A stretch of DNA of 64,000 bases, taken from contig CANMEE010000001.1 in NCBI GenBank assembly GCA_947496865.1, positions 859,501 through 923,500 of the forward strand, read 5' to 3'. Position numbers and translations under genes: made by a program. The stretch comes from an uncultured Sphingomonadaceae bacterium (lineage in GTDB: Bacteria; Pseudomonadota; Alphaproteobacteria; Sphingomonadales; Sphingomonadaceae). Within the stretch, counting starts at the first letter, position 1, and every line of letters starts with the position of its first letter. A model generated the notes under the pieces. The model was not told the DNA's origin. It ran no database searches and worked only from the letters and a program-made list of their open reading frames with translations. Below, piece after piece: positions 46,159-55,303 of the stretch.

Positions 46159-46971
46159 ATGGGCGCGATAGATGTTTGGTCACAAATGACCACAGAGCGC
46201 ATGGCCAAAGCCCCTTGGCTTGAAACGCTGCTGCGGTGGACGAACCAGTCCGGTGACCCGTTAATCCCGACAACCGAATCGACTTTGCGCGCTATGGACG
46301 CTGCCAGCGTCGATATTTCCCTCTTGTCAGCCTGGCATGGGCCGCAAGGATCGCTCATCAGCAATGAGGAAGTTAGCGACCAGATCGACAGCGCGCCGGA
46401 CCGGTTCCGCGGACTGGCGACAGTAGACCTGACCAACCCGATGGAAGCGGTTCGGGACATTCGCAAATGGGTGGATGGTAAGAAATTTGTCGGGGTACGC
46501 GTTGTTCCCTGGCTTTGGGACTTGCCGCCCAATGATCGCCGCTATTATCCCGTCTATGCCGCCTGCGTTGATCTTGGCGTGCCGTTTTGCACCCAAATCG
46601 GACATACCGGACCGCTGCTACGATCGGAAACAGGACGGCCCATTCCCTATCTTGAAGATGTTTTGCTCGAGTTTCCGGAACTGGTTGTCGTGGGCGGTCA
46701 TGTCGGATTTCCATGGATTGACGAGCTGATTTCGCTCGCCATCAAATTTCCCAATTTCCATGTCGATACATCCGCTTATGCCGTGCATCGTCTCCCTTCT
46801 GATTTTGTCACCTTTATGAAGGGCGTCGGGTCCAAACGCGTCATGTTCGGAACAAACTGGCCGATGCTGTCTCCCGCCAGATGCCTCCAGGAACTGAACC
46901 AGCTAGACTTGACGCCGGCGCAACAAGACGCGTTCCTGTTCGGCAATGCCCGCCGGGTTTTCAAGCTCTAA
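46159..46971 (+). CDS. amidohydrolase_2-fold protein lacking metal ligands
   Basis: The 270-residue protein has the amidohydrolase-related TIM-barrel pattern with QIGHTGPLL, VVGGHVGFPWIDEL and a C-terminal GNARRVFKL. At the N-terminus, where the family has His-x-His, it reads AIDVWSQM; at the strand-8 position, where Asp is expected (FGTDWP-type), it reads FGTNWP. So at least three of the usual metal ligands are absent, while two histidines remain. It may be a metal-free hydrolase, a decarboxylase or non-catalytic. The ATG at 46159 follows AGAGGAG. Confidence 0.85.
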   Translation: MGAIDVWSQMTTERMAKAPWLETLLRWTNQSGDPLIPTTESTLRAMDAASVDISLLSAWHGPQGSLISNEEVSDQIDSAPDRFRGLATVDLTNPMEAVRDIRKWVDGKKFVGVRVVPWLWDLPPNDRRYYPVYAACVDLGVPFCTQIGHTGPLLRSETGRPIPYLEDVLLEFPELVVVGGHVGFPWIDELISLAIKFPNFHVDTSAYAVHRLPSDFVTFMKGVGSKRVMFGTNWPMLSPARCLQELNQLDLTPAQQDAFLFGNARRVFKL

Positions 46972-46998
46972 CCGCAGACACCACCATGGCTTTGCTGA

Positions 46999-48027
46999 TC
47001 AGAGGTTCAATGATCTGCGGATCGCATCCCACGACAGAAATTTGAAATTTTGCGTGCCATCGCCGTTATCACCATCTTGCGCAACAAAGATACCACCGGG
47101 ATAATCCGGGCCAAAATCGCCCAACATCATATCAATCCCGTCCGTGTCTGACGTCGTGTCGATATCGCCATCTTCCACGGCAAAACGGGCGCGAAACTGA
47201 CCGGATTCCAGATCATATATTGCATAGCTATTGTCGCCCTGACTGGATGCCAGCAAATAGCCGCCGGTCGCGCCTTCGGGTGCCAGCGCCAATCCCTCGA
47301 CATCGGCAGTCAGTTCACCTGCTTTCAGCACAGCGAAGCGCACGGCTGCGGGATTATCCTGATTGAGATTGAACGCCCAGATACCGACATTTTCTTCACC
47401 GACATAAAGCATGCCGGTGCGATCATCGACCACGCAGCCTTCCGGTTGTGTTTCCAGCTTGAACATCCGCTTCACTTCTGCAGATGCCGTGCCGCCTGAT
47501 AGGGTGATAGACATATCGATGACACCGCCCTCTTTGGTCACAATGAAAGCGCGCAACTCGTCCGCGCCCAACATACCGAAACAAAAACCATAGGCCTCGC
47601 CGGTCCCGACCGGGATATTGGTGAGCGGATTTAACGCCGCCTTATCGCTATCTAATGTGTAGAGCGCGAGCCTTGGTTGCTCCGGGTCGGCGCGATCGCT
47701 CGCGCCGACCAAAATGGTTTCGCCAATTGTTCTGAGATCAACATTGTTGACCGCTTCTGCGGCGAGAAACGATTTTTGTTTGCCGAACAGGTCGTAGACA
47801 TGGAGGCCGGCTTTTTTGTCCGTGCCTATAATCAAGCTCTGCGAAGGATCTTCCGGATTGCGCCAAATTGCCGGATCATCGGCTGCATCATCACCAATGG
47901 TCCCCACATTATCGGTTTCGACTACCGCAGGCACGGTGGCAATATCGCTCGGCAGAACCGTTTGTTCGCTACAGGCCGAAGAGAATAATATAATTCCGGC
48001 GAAAAGGGCGCGCTTGAATTGCAACAT
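46999..48027 (-). CDS. beta-propeller phytase (lipoprotein)
   Basis: The 342-residue product starts with a lipoprotein signal ending in SSAC and has the beta-propeller phytase motifs: DDPAIWRNPEDPSQSLIIGTDKKAG, NNVDLR, EGCVVDDRTGMLYVGEENVG, DVEGLALAP and GGIFVAQDGDN. These carry the acidic calcium-binding residues. It releases phosphate from phytate outside the cytosol. Its ATG shares one base with the stop of the TonB receptor gene, so the two are one unit. Confidence 0.95.
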   Translation of the reverse strand: MLQFKRALFAGIILFSSACSEQTVLPSDIATVPAVVETDNVGTIGDDAADDPAIWRNPEDPSQSLIIGTDKKAGLHVYDLFGKQKSFLAAEAVNNVDLRTIGETILVGASDRADPEQPRLALYTLDSDKAALNPLTNIPVGTGEAYGFCFGMLGADELRAFIVTKEGGVIDMSITLSGGTASAEVKRMFKLETQPEGCVVDDRTGMLYVGEENVGIWAFNLNQDNPAAVRFAVLKAGELTADVEGLALAPEGATGGYLLASSQGDNSYAIYDLESGQFRARFAVEDGDIDTTSDTDGIDMMLGDFGPDYPGGIFVAQDGDNGDGTQNFKFLSWDAIRRSLNL

Positions 48028-50864
48028 CAGAAACTCACCTTCGCGCCAAATTTAAACGTGGATCCATATTCTTCATATTGCAAAAGCCGCTTACGCGTAT
48101 CGAAATTCTGATAGGCAAAAAATTTGGCGTTGTTGATGTTGATCCATTCGCCGAACAGACGGATATTTTTTGTCACTTTGAATTTCACACTGGCGTCCAA
48201 CTGAAAGTGATTATCGACGTAGCGGTCCTCACTAGCTTCAGCGCCCAGTTCATCAAGATAACGGTCCCGATAGGTCCCCGCGAGCCGGAAATCGAACGGG
48301 CCTTTTTCATATCCTAGCACTGCGTTAAATGTGTGCTTGGAGCTGCTCGGCAAAGCTATGGTGCGCAGATCGTTGATATCACCATCCGTCGGGACGGTTC
48401 CGCTGGCATCGGTAAAAGTATAATTGAAATTGATCAGCAGCCCGTCCAGCGGGTCGGGCAAAAAGGTGAAGGCCTGAGAAATGCCAAATTCAATACCAAA
48501 TACATCTGCGCTAGACCCGTTGATCGGAATGACGGCTTCGTCAAAGGCGATACCGAAACGAATGCCGTCTTCCTCACGGCTCTCCACAATGAAGTTTTTG
48601 ATATCTTTGTAAAAGACATTGGCCGTAATTGCGCCATTGGAACTGAAATAATATTCGGCTGACGCATCAAAATTCCAAGCCTCGTACGGACGTAGATCGG
48701 GATTACCAAATTCGCCTTCCCGCTCATTCTCGTCATTTTGTTCGACGGCAAAACGGGGCGCCAGATCGGACAGGTTTGGCCTCACAACACTGCGATAACC
48801 GGCCGCGCGAAGGACAAGATTGCGCTGCGGCTCGAACCGGATGTTGAGGCTGGGTAGCCAGTCATCATAGCTGCGGGTAAAACCATTGGGAGTGACGAAC
48901 ACGGTATCTTCTGTGACCACGGCACCGTTGAAAGTCGCGTCTTCCTCGACCAGGGTTACCGTATTGGCCGAAATGACATTCTCTGTCCGCTCAAAACGAA
49001 CCCCGCCAATGACCCGCAATTTTTCGCTGTCCCAGCGGCCAAGCAGATAGCCCGCGTAAATATCTTCCTCATTGACATAGTCGGACACGGCCGAATCAAA
49101 CTGGCTGTCTATATCCTGCAGCGCGAAATCACCGAAATTGGCTCGAAAATATTCCGTCGGCCCCCGGCGGCTGGTAAACGGCCCGAGATCAGTAAGCCGA
49201 TAGGTTTGCGCGCCCAAGACATCGTCCAGCGCATAGGTTCCGCTGTCATCCTCATAAAACTCGACATTATTATCAAAGCTTTTTTCGCGCCATCGCCCCT
49301 TAAAGCCGGCTTGCAGAGTAAAGTCGCCACTGCCCATTGCAAATATATGTGATACATCCAGACGGGCAGAAAATTCTTCATCCTGCGCATCGGAAAGCGC
49401 CGTCAGTTCGACATCTTCCAAGTCGTAAAGGCTCGCGTCATTGGCCAATGCTCCACCGGTAGGGTAGCTGAAAAATGGCGTGCGGTCATCGCCATAGTCA
49501 AATAACAGACTGAGCCCGTCACCATCGAAACTGTTGGAGAAAGTCGTAGGGTCAACGGACCCATTTTCAGACTCGCTCGATTTGGCCCAACTGCCTGAAT
49601 ATTCAATTTTCCAAGGGCCGGCTTCGGTTTTGCCGCCGATAACAATCGAACGGATTTTCTGACTTTCGAAACGGTCTTTATTGTCCCGTTCAATCTCTAT
49701 TTCACCATCGGCATCATCAAATAATGCGCTGTTGGCATCGCCGCTTGTGGCCGCTTCGTCCAATTTAAACGTGGTGCGCCGGCGAAATTCCTGATCGTCA
49801 AACTGACTATAGACGCCGCGCGCATAAAGCTCCGTACTATCGCTCGCCCGGAAATCCAGCGAAAGAGAAGCACTGATCCGTTCGCGTTCCACATCATAAT
49901 CGCGATATTGTACTTCGTCGGCATAGACTATGCCGTCGTCATTTATATCCCAACCTTCCGCTTCGATATTATCGGTCTCAAACTCGCGCTTATAATAGGA
50001 TAAGCCACCGGCAATCCCGATATCATCGGTCAGCCGGGTTGAGAAATCGATGCTGGCTTTGGGCGTTATGCTGCCCGCATAGTCATTATAGCTGCCTTCG
50101 ATTTTTGCTGTCAGCAAGTCCTTTTTGCGATCAAAAGCACTCACCGTATTAATTTCAATCGACGCTCCTATTGTGTCGCCATCCATATCCGGCGTCAGCG
50201 ATTTCTTCACTTCGATGGATTCGATCAGATCGCTGGAGATAACGTCCAATGCGACAGAGCGAACATCACTTTCGGGAGAAGGAATGCGAACGCCATTTAA
50301 GGACGAACTGTTAAGACTGGGGTCAAGACCGCGCACGGAAACAAAGCGCCCTTCGCCTTGGTCATTGAGAATATTTATCCCCGGTAAACGGCGCAGCGAT
50401 TCTGCCACATTCTGATCCGGAAATTGACCGATAGCGTCGCGGGTCAGCACGGATGACACACCATCCGCTTCGCGCTTGCGAGACAAGGCGCTGGCCTGAG
50501 TTGCGCCCTGGCCGATAACCAGAATTTCATTGTTGCTGCCAGATTGCAGAATAATATCGGCGGCTGTTAGCCCGGTCTCCGAAACCGTGATGCTGGTCTG
50601 CACTGTATCGGCGCCCACATAGCGGGTTTCGAGCGTATAAGTTCCCGCCGGTACATCCGGGAAACGATAGCGGCCGTCGCGGCCGGTTGTAACGACCCGG
50701 TCCAGCTCGACAATGCGAACCTGAGCGGAGCGCAACCCTCGGGTCTCGCTAGGGTCGCTAACCGTTCCGACAATTGTTCCGGCCGATGCCGTTGCCGGCA
50801 AGGCTGCCGTTGCCAAAAGCACAGAGTAGATTGTAAAGCGGCGCATATTTTTTGAAACGGACAT
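48027..50864 (-). CDS. TonB-dependent receptor linked to phytase
   Basis: The 945-residue outer-membrane receptor has a signal peptide (ending TASA) and a carboxypeptidase-regulatory-like N-terminal domain (GTIVGTVSDPSETRGLRSAQVRI). A plug follows with FPDQNVAESLRRLPG and FVSVRGLDPSLNSSSLNGVRI, then the barrel ending in phenylalanine. This is the Caulobacter/Xanthomonas-type family of receptors for carbohydrates and other large substrates. Because the phytase gene follows directly, phytate or an inositol phosphate is the probable substrate. That is inference from position. Confidence 0.95.
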   Translation of the reverse strand: MSVSKNMRRFTIYSVLLATAALPATASAGTIVGTVSDPSETRGLRSAQVRIVELDRVVTTGRDGRYRFPDVPAGTYTLETRYVGADTVQTSITVSETGLTAADIILQSGSNNEILVIGQGATQASALSRKREADGVSSVLTRDAIGQFPDQNVAESLRRLPGINILNDQGEGRFVSVRGLDPSLNSSSLNGVRIPSPESDVRSVALDVISSDLIESIEVKKSLTPDMDGDTIGASIEINTVSAFDRKKDLLTAKIEGSYNDYAGSITPKASIDFSTRLTDDIGIAGGLSYYKREFETDNIEAEGWDINDDGIVYADEVQYRDYDVERERISASLSLDFRASDSTELYARGVYSQFDDQEFRRRTTFKLDEAATSGDANSALFDDADGEIEIERDNKDRFESQKIRSIVIGGKTEAGPWKIEYSGSWAKSSESENGSVDPTTFSNSFDGDGLSLLFDYGDDRTPFFSYPTGGALANDASLYDLEDVELTALSDAQDEEFSARLDVSHIFAMGSGDFTLQAGFKGRWREKSFDNNVEFYEDDSGTYALDDVLGAQTYRLTDLGPFTSRRGPTEYFRANFGDFALQDIDSQFDSAVSDYVNEEDIYAGYLLGRWDSEKLRVIGGVRFERTENVISANTVTLVEEDATFNGAVVTEDTVFVTPNGFTRSYDDWLPSLNIRFEPQRNLVLRAAGYRSVVRPNLSDLAPRFAVEQNDENEREGEFGNPDLRPYEAWNFDASAEYYFSSNGAITANVFYKDIKNFIVESREEDGIRFGIAFDEAVIPINGSSADVFGIEFGISQAFTFLPDPLDGLLINFNYTFTDASGTVPTDGDINDLRTIALPSSSKHTFNAVLGYEKGPFDFRLAGTYRDRYLDELGAEASEDRYVDNHFQLDASVKFKVTKNIRLFGEWININNAKFFAYQNFDTRKRLLQYEEYGSTFKFGAKVSF

Positions 50865-51022
50865 ATGTGTAAGGCTCCCTCGTTTGAGGGTCCCCTACGG
50901 ATGGCATGTTCCAAAAATATGTGGTGTCTGTGACTAACGCATGACCGGTTTGTTGCAGTTTTAATAGCGCGCGATAAATCGTCCGTTATCAATGTCCGGC
51001 GATGCAAATTTTCTGTTACTTT

Positions 51023-51664
51023 TTAGCCGTTTTGCGCGGGCGCGAAATTATAAACGCCGCCTTTTTCCAACCCCCGTTGATAAGCCGGGCGCGCTTGCAA
51101 CCATGAAACAAATTTTGCCAATTTCGGATGCGTGTCCGCGCGGCCTTGGGCAATAGCGACCTCAGCGGGAAAGCTCAGCATGAAATCGGCAGCACTCAGG
51201 CTATCACCGATAAAGTGGCCAGAAGGTGAAAGTTCGCTTTCCATAAAATCAAAATGGCTGGTGAGCTGCTCGTTGATCCGCGGCATTAATGGCGCTCCGG
51301 CTTCCTCCAGCCGACCAACATAGAGGTTCAACAAAATCGGGGTCATTGCCGATCCTTCGGCAAAATGTATCAATTCGAGATGGCGGAGATAATCGTCGGT
51401 TCCGCGCTCTGGCACAAATTGGTCGCCGCCATGATGCGCACAGATATGTTCCACAATCGCGCCGGATTCGATGATCATGCGCCCGTCATCTTCGATCATC
51501 GGTGATTTGCCGAGATGGTGCAGGGCGGTCAAACTGGGTGGCGCCTGATTGGTGACCGCATCGCGTTGATGGTGGCGAATTTCATAGGGCCTGCCAATTT
51601 CCTCAAGCAGCCATAATATGCGTTGAGACCGGCTATTGTTGAGATGGTGTACGATCAATGTCAT
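51023..51664 (-). CDS. glutathione S-transferase
   Basis: The 213-residue protein has an N-terminal thioredoxin-like domain with HHLNNSRSQRILWLLEEIGRPYEI and a C-terminal helical domain with GHFIGDSLSAADFMLSFPAEVA, the N-capping motif of GSTs. Class and substrate are not clear. It is transcribed alone on the minus strand, divergent from the phosphoribosyltransferase gene. Confidence 0.92.
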   Translation of the reverse strand: MTLIVHHLNNSRSQRILWLLEEIGRPYEIRHHQRDAVTNQAPPSLTALHHLGKSPMIEDDGRMIIESGAIVEHICAHHGGDQFVPERGTDDYLRHLELIHFAEGSAMTPILLNLYVGRLEEAGAPLMPRINEQLTSHFDFMESELSPSGHFIGDSLSAADFMLSFPAEVAIAQGRADTHPKLAKFVSWLQARPAYQRGLEKGGVYNFAPAQNG

Positions 51665-51800
51665 TTTGGCTCTCCAGGAAATATCGGTTTAACATGTTTG
51701 AAACAGCGGCTACCTATCTTCTGCATAATGCTAACGCGATAATATCCTAGGACTTTATGCATAAAGACATTTCTTTTAGCGGCCAGAGAGTGTGACCCCC

Positions 51801-52397
51801 ATGACGATAGAGAAAATCTACATTAGCGCTGACACTTTATTGTCGGACAGCTTTCGGCTTGGCATGCAGATACTCAATAGCGATTTTTCGCCGACCCATA
51901 TTGTCGGCATCTGGCGAGGCGGCGCGCCGGTTGGCATTGCCGTCCAGGAAATTCTGGAATTTCATGGCGTATCAACCGATCATATCGCGATCAGAACCTC
52001 CTCTTATTCGGGTATTGATAAACAGGAACGGTCCGTCCGGGTCTTCGCGCTGGGCTATCTCATCGACACGCTCAATCCCGATGATAATCTGCTCATCGTC
52101 GACGATGTGTTTGACAGTGGCCGCAGTATCGAAGCCTTTCTTGCAGAACTGAGCGATCGGTGCCGCCACAATATGCCGAAAGATGTTCGCATAGCGACCG
52201 TTTACAGCAAGCCAGCGCGGAACAAGACCGATTTGCGACCCGATTACTTCATTCACGAAACCGAGGACTGGTTGATCTTTCCTCACGAGCTGGACGGTCT
52301 GACCAAAGAAGAAATTTTCAACCATAAAACAGATGCAGCGATTATCTTCGGTGAAGAAGATATCCCCCATCCCATCATGACAAAGAGTGAGACATGA
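51801..52397 (+). CDS. hypoxanthine/guanine-type phosphoribosyltransferase
   Basis: The 198-residue protein has the PRPP-binding motif DDNLLIVDDVFDSGRSIEAF, which is the 13-residue signature of purine phosphoribosyltransferases, and an early GIWRGGAPVG loop. It would convert hypoxanthine or guanine to IMP or GMP. The ATG at 51801 is preferred over a GTG at 51792. Its stop overlaps the start of the deaminase gene, so adenine can be turned to hypoxanthine and salvaged by this enzyme. Confidence 0.85.
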   Translation: MTIEKIYISADTLLSDSFRLGMQILNSDFSPTHIVGIWRGGAPVGIAVQEILEFHGVSTDHIAIRTSSYSGIDKQERSVRVFALGYLIDTLNPDDNLLIVDDVFDSGRSIEAFLAELSDRCRHNMPKDVRIATVYSKPARNKTDLRPDYFIHETEDWLIFPHELDGLTKEEIFNHKTDAAIIFGEEDIPHPIMTKSET

Positions 52398-53437
52398 GCT
52401 TTACATCCCCCGAACAACGCCAAGCGTTTATCGCTGCGATTCCGAAAGCCGAATTGCATCTGCATATTGAAGGTTCACTCGAGCCGGAAATGATGTTTGC
52501 GCTAGCCCAGCGCAACGGGATTAAAATTCCCTTTGCCTCGGCGGACGAGGTTCGCAAAGCCTATGCTTTTTCCAATCTTCAGGATTTTCTGGATATCTAT
52601 TATCAGGGTATGAATGTCCTGCGCACCGAACAGGATTTTTATGATCTGACCATGGCCTATTTTAAGCGAAGCCACGCTGACCATGCCATTCACGCAGAAA
52701 TATTTTTCGATCCTCAGGGGCATACCGAACGCGGGATTGCCTTTTCAACGGCCATTGATGGCATATTGCGGGCGATGGGTGATGCGGAGTCTAATCTCGG
52801 CATAACATCAAAGCTGATCATGTGCTTTCTTCGGCATCTCAGCGAAGAAGACGCTTTCGCAACGCTAGAAGAAGCCACCGCTTATCTCGACAGGATAGAA
52901 GGCGTGGGTCTTGATTCTTCGGAACTGGGTCACCCGCCATCGAAATTTGCTAAAGTCTTTGCCAAGGCGAAAGCGCTGGGCCTTAAAACCGTTGCCCATG
53001 CCGGAGAAGAAGGGCCGCCGGAATATATATGGGAAGCGCTTGATCTGCTGAAAATAGACCGGATGGATCATGGCAACCGGTCGCTGGAGGATGACGGATT
53101 GGTTGCAAAACTGCGCGATAATCAGATGGCGCTGACCGTCTGTCCTTTGTCCAACCTATCGCTATGCGTCATCGACAGGCTGGAAGACCACCCGCTGAAG
53201 AAAATGCTCGATCTTGGCCTTTGCGCAACCATGAATTCAGATGATCCCTCTTACTTCGGGGGTTATTTGAATGATAATTATCAGGCAACGGCGACAGCCC
53301 TAGACCTCGACAAAGATGATATTATAGCCTTGGCCAAGAATAGTTTCCGCGGATCATTTCTCGGCGAGGATGCGATTGTGCGATCACTCCACCATATTGA
53401 CGATTATGTTTCGGAATTTGAACGAAAAACAGGCTGA
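52394..53437 (+). CDS. adenine/adenosine deaminase family enzyme
   Basis: The 347-residue metal-dependent aminohydrolase has ELHLHIEGSLEPE, GLDSSELGHPPSKF, TVAHAGEEGPPEYIWEALDLLKIDRMDHG and TMNSDDPSYFGGY. The whole pattern is closer to bacterial adenine deaminases (for example the Pseudomonas type) than to adenosine deaminase, although annotation pipelines often call both adenosine deaminase. The coupling to a hypoxanthine phosphoribosyltransferase supports adenine as substrate. The enzyme is cytosolic. Confidence 0.9.
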   Translation: MSFTSPEQRQAFIAAIPKAELHLHIEGSLEPEMMFALAQRNGIKIPFASADEVRKAYAFSNLQDFLDIYYQGMNVLRTEQDFYDLTMAYFKRSHADHAIHAEIFFDPQGHTERGIAFSTAIDGILRAMGDAESNLGITSKLIMCFLRHLSEEDAFATLEEATAYLDRIEGVGLDSSELGHPPSKFAKVFAKAKALGLKTVAHAGEEGPPEYIWEALDLLKIDRMDHGNRSLEDDGLVAKLRDNQMALTVCPLSNLSLCVIDRLEDHPLKKMLDLGLCATMNSDDPSYFGGYLNDNYQATATALDLDKDDIIALAKNSFRGSFLGEDAIVRSLHHIDDYVSEFERKTG

Positions 53438-53519
53438 ACCGAGAGCAGATGGTTAGAAATCTTCAGATTTTGCTGTTACCGCCATCGGCGATGATATCCC
53501 ATGACACAGGAATGAAGTG

Positions 53520-54536
53520 ATGAACCAAATGGATGTAAAAAATGACTATAAAGACACCATATTGGTTACTGGTGCTGCCGGTTTTATCGGTCATGCAGTC
53601 TCTCATAAACTTGTGGAGCGCGGAGAGCGCGTCATCGGTATCGACAATCTGAATGATTATTATGACCCCAAGTTAAAAGCCGCACGCCTCGCAAATCTGC
53701 AAGCGCTGCAAGGGTTTGCATTTGCGGAACTGGATGTTTCGGACGCGGAGGCTGTGGGCAAACTGGTACAAGATAATGGCGTGAAGCGCATCATCCATCT
53801 CGCCGCCCAAGCCGGAGTGCGCTATAGCATCGACAATCCCTTTGCTTATCAGAAGTCCAATCTGGAAGGCCATCTAAGCCTGCTGGAAGCCAGCCGTCAT
53901 GCGCCAGATTTTGAACATCTCGTCTATGCCTCTTCGAGCTCTGTCTACGGCGACAAGCCGATGGGCGGTGAAGGCTTCGTCGAAGAAGAGCCCGCGGTTG
54001 ACCCGGTATCGCTCTATGCGGCCACAAAACGCTCGTGCGAATTGATGAGCGCGTCTTACGCAAAGCTATATGGTTTTCCGCAGACCGGTTTGCGGTTTTT
54101 CACCGTTTATGGACCTTGGGGTCGCCCGGATATGGCCTATTTCGGCTTTACCAAGAAGATGCTCGCGGGTGAAGCGATCGAGGTTTACGGCGAAGGCAGA
54201 ATGGCCCGGGACTTTACTTATATCGACGATATTGTGGATGGCATATTGGGATCGCTCGACAATCCGCCAGCGTCCGGTGACCATCGCGTCCTAAATATCG
54301 GAGACAGTCGCCCCGTTGGCCTTATGGAAATGATCAAAGCGCTGGAACAAGCATTGGGCATGGAGGCAGAAAAAATCATGCGCCCGATGCAACCCGGCGA
54401 TGTCACGGCTACCTATGCCGATGTCTCCAAACTCCATGCGCTGACTGGTTATGAACCAAAAGTCATGCTGGAGGAGGGGTTGAAGCGCTTTGTCAGTTGG
54501 TATCGTGAATTTTACGGTAATCTGCCGCCGGAATAG
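53520..54536 (+). CDS. NAD-dependent nucleotide-sugar epimerase (UDP-glucuronate 4-epimerase-like)
   Basis: This 338-residue extended SDR has GAAGFIGHAV, NLNDYYDPKLKAARL, SSSSVYG and the YAATK catalytic pair. The segment DNLNDYYDPKLK and the later GRMARDFTYIDDIVDGI are typical of UDP-glucuronate/galacturonate epimerases. The ATG at 53520 is used; a GTG at 53517 is in frame. Its gene stands between the deaminase gene and a convergent FMN reductase gene. Confidence 0.9.
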   Translation: MNQMDVKNDYKDTILVTGAAGFIGHAVSHKLVERGERVIGIDNLNDYYDPKLKAARLANLQALQGFAFAELDVSDAEAVGKLVQDNGVKRIIHLAAQAGVRYSIDNPFAYQKSNLEGHLSLLEASRHAPDFEHLVYASSSSVYGDKPMGGEGFVEEEPAVDPVSLYAATKRSCELMSASYAKLYGFPQTGLRFFTVYGPWGRPDMAYFGFTKKMLAGEAIEVYGEGRMARDFTYIDDIVDGILGSLDNPPASGDHRVLNIGDSRPVGLMEMIKALEQALGMEAEKIMRPMQPGDVTATYADVSKLHALTGYEPKVMLEEGLKRFVSWYREFYGNLPPE

Positions 54537-54551
54537 CTGCTGAACCAAAAG

Positions 54552-55121
54552 CTACCGACGATGGGAACCCTGCATGACCTGCTGCGCAACCAGGTGCAAT
54601 TGTTCGTTCACCCCTTCATCTGCGCAAACACCATTTTTAAAAATACCGCCCGAGGCATTAATGCCGACGCCTAGCGGGGTTGGCCAACCGCGCAGCGCGT
54701 GAACGATCGAGCGCATCGCCGCCAAGGTCGAGCCCGTCGCTTGCCATCCATAAGCCGTAACGATCAATCCGACTGGCAAACCATCGAGGTAGACGCGCGT
54801 GTCGCCCGATGTTTCTTCAATATAATCGACTGCATTTTTGACCAGGCCAGAGATAGTGCCATGATAGCCGGGGCTCGCCAATATAATGCCGTCGGCACGC
54901 CGAACCGCTTCGACCAATAATTTTCCTGTCTCATTTAAACCTCCAGGGTCAGAACGATAATGCGGCAAGGCGCAAAGCTTGGCGGAACCGAAAAGTTCCG
55001 TTTCCGCGCCGGTATCCGATGCTGTTTTCAGCGCAATCGCCAAGGCCTGTTCCGTCGAGCTATGCGGGTTGGTCGTTCCGCCAAGGCCCAATATAAAGGG
55101 TTTATCGTCATTTTTCGCCAT
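54552..55121 (-). CDS. NADPH-dependent FMN reductase-like protein
   Basis: The 189-residue flavodoxin-fold protein has the FMN loops GLGGTTNPHSSTE and SPGYHGTISGLVKNAVDYIEE, as in NADPH-dependent FMN reductases. It may supply reduced flavin or reduce quinones. The ATG at 55121 is preferred to the upstream TTG-type start at 55136. Confidence 0.88.
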   Translation of the reverse strand: MAKNDDKPFILGLGGTTNPHSSTEQALAIALKTASDTGAETELFGSAKLCALPHYRSDPGGLNETGKLLVEAVRRADGIILASPGYHGTISGLVKNAVDYIEETSGDTRVYLDGLPVGLIVTAYGWQATGSTLAAMRSIVHALRGWPTPLGVGINASGGIFKNGVCADEGVNEQLHLVAQQVMQGSHRR

Positions 55122-55303
55122 GGCCACTCTTAACAAGCCTTTTCAAATAATTGCAACGACCAACAATGATCGAGGCGCATGACAAAAATACGGGTTGCGG
55201 CTTTGGCGCACAAGATGTTTTAATTGACCAGTTAAAGTCGATTCGTTATCGCCCCGTAAAGCAAAAATGCCGCCGAACTGCCAAATATTGAAGGATTTCT
55301 CCC

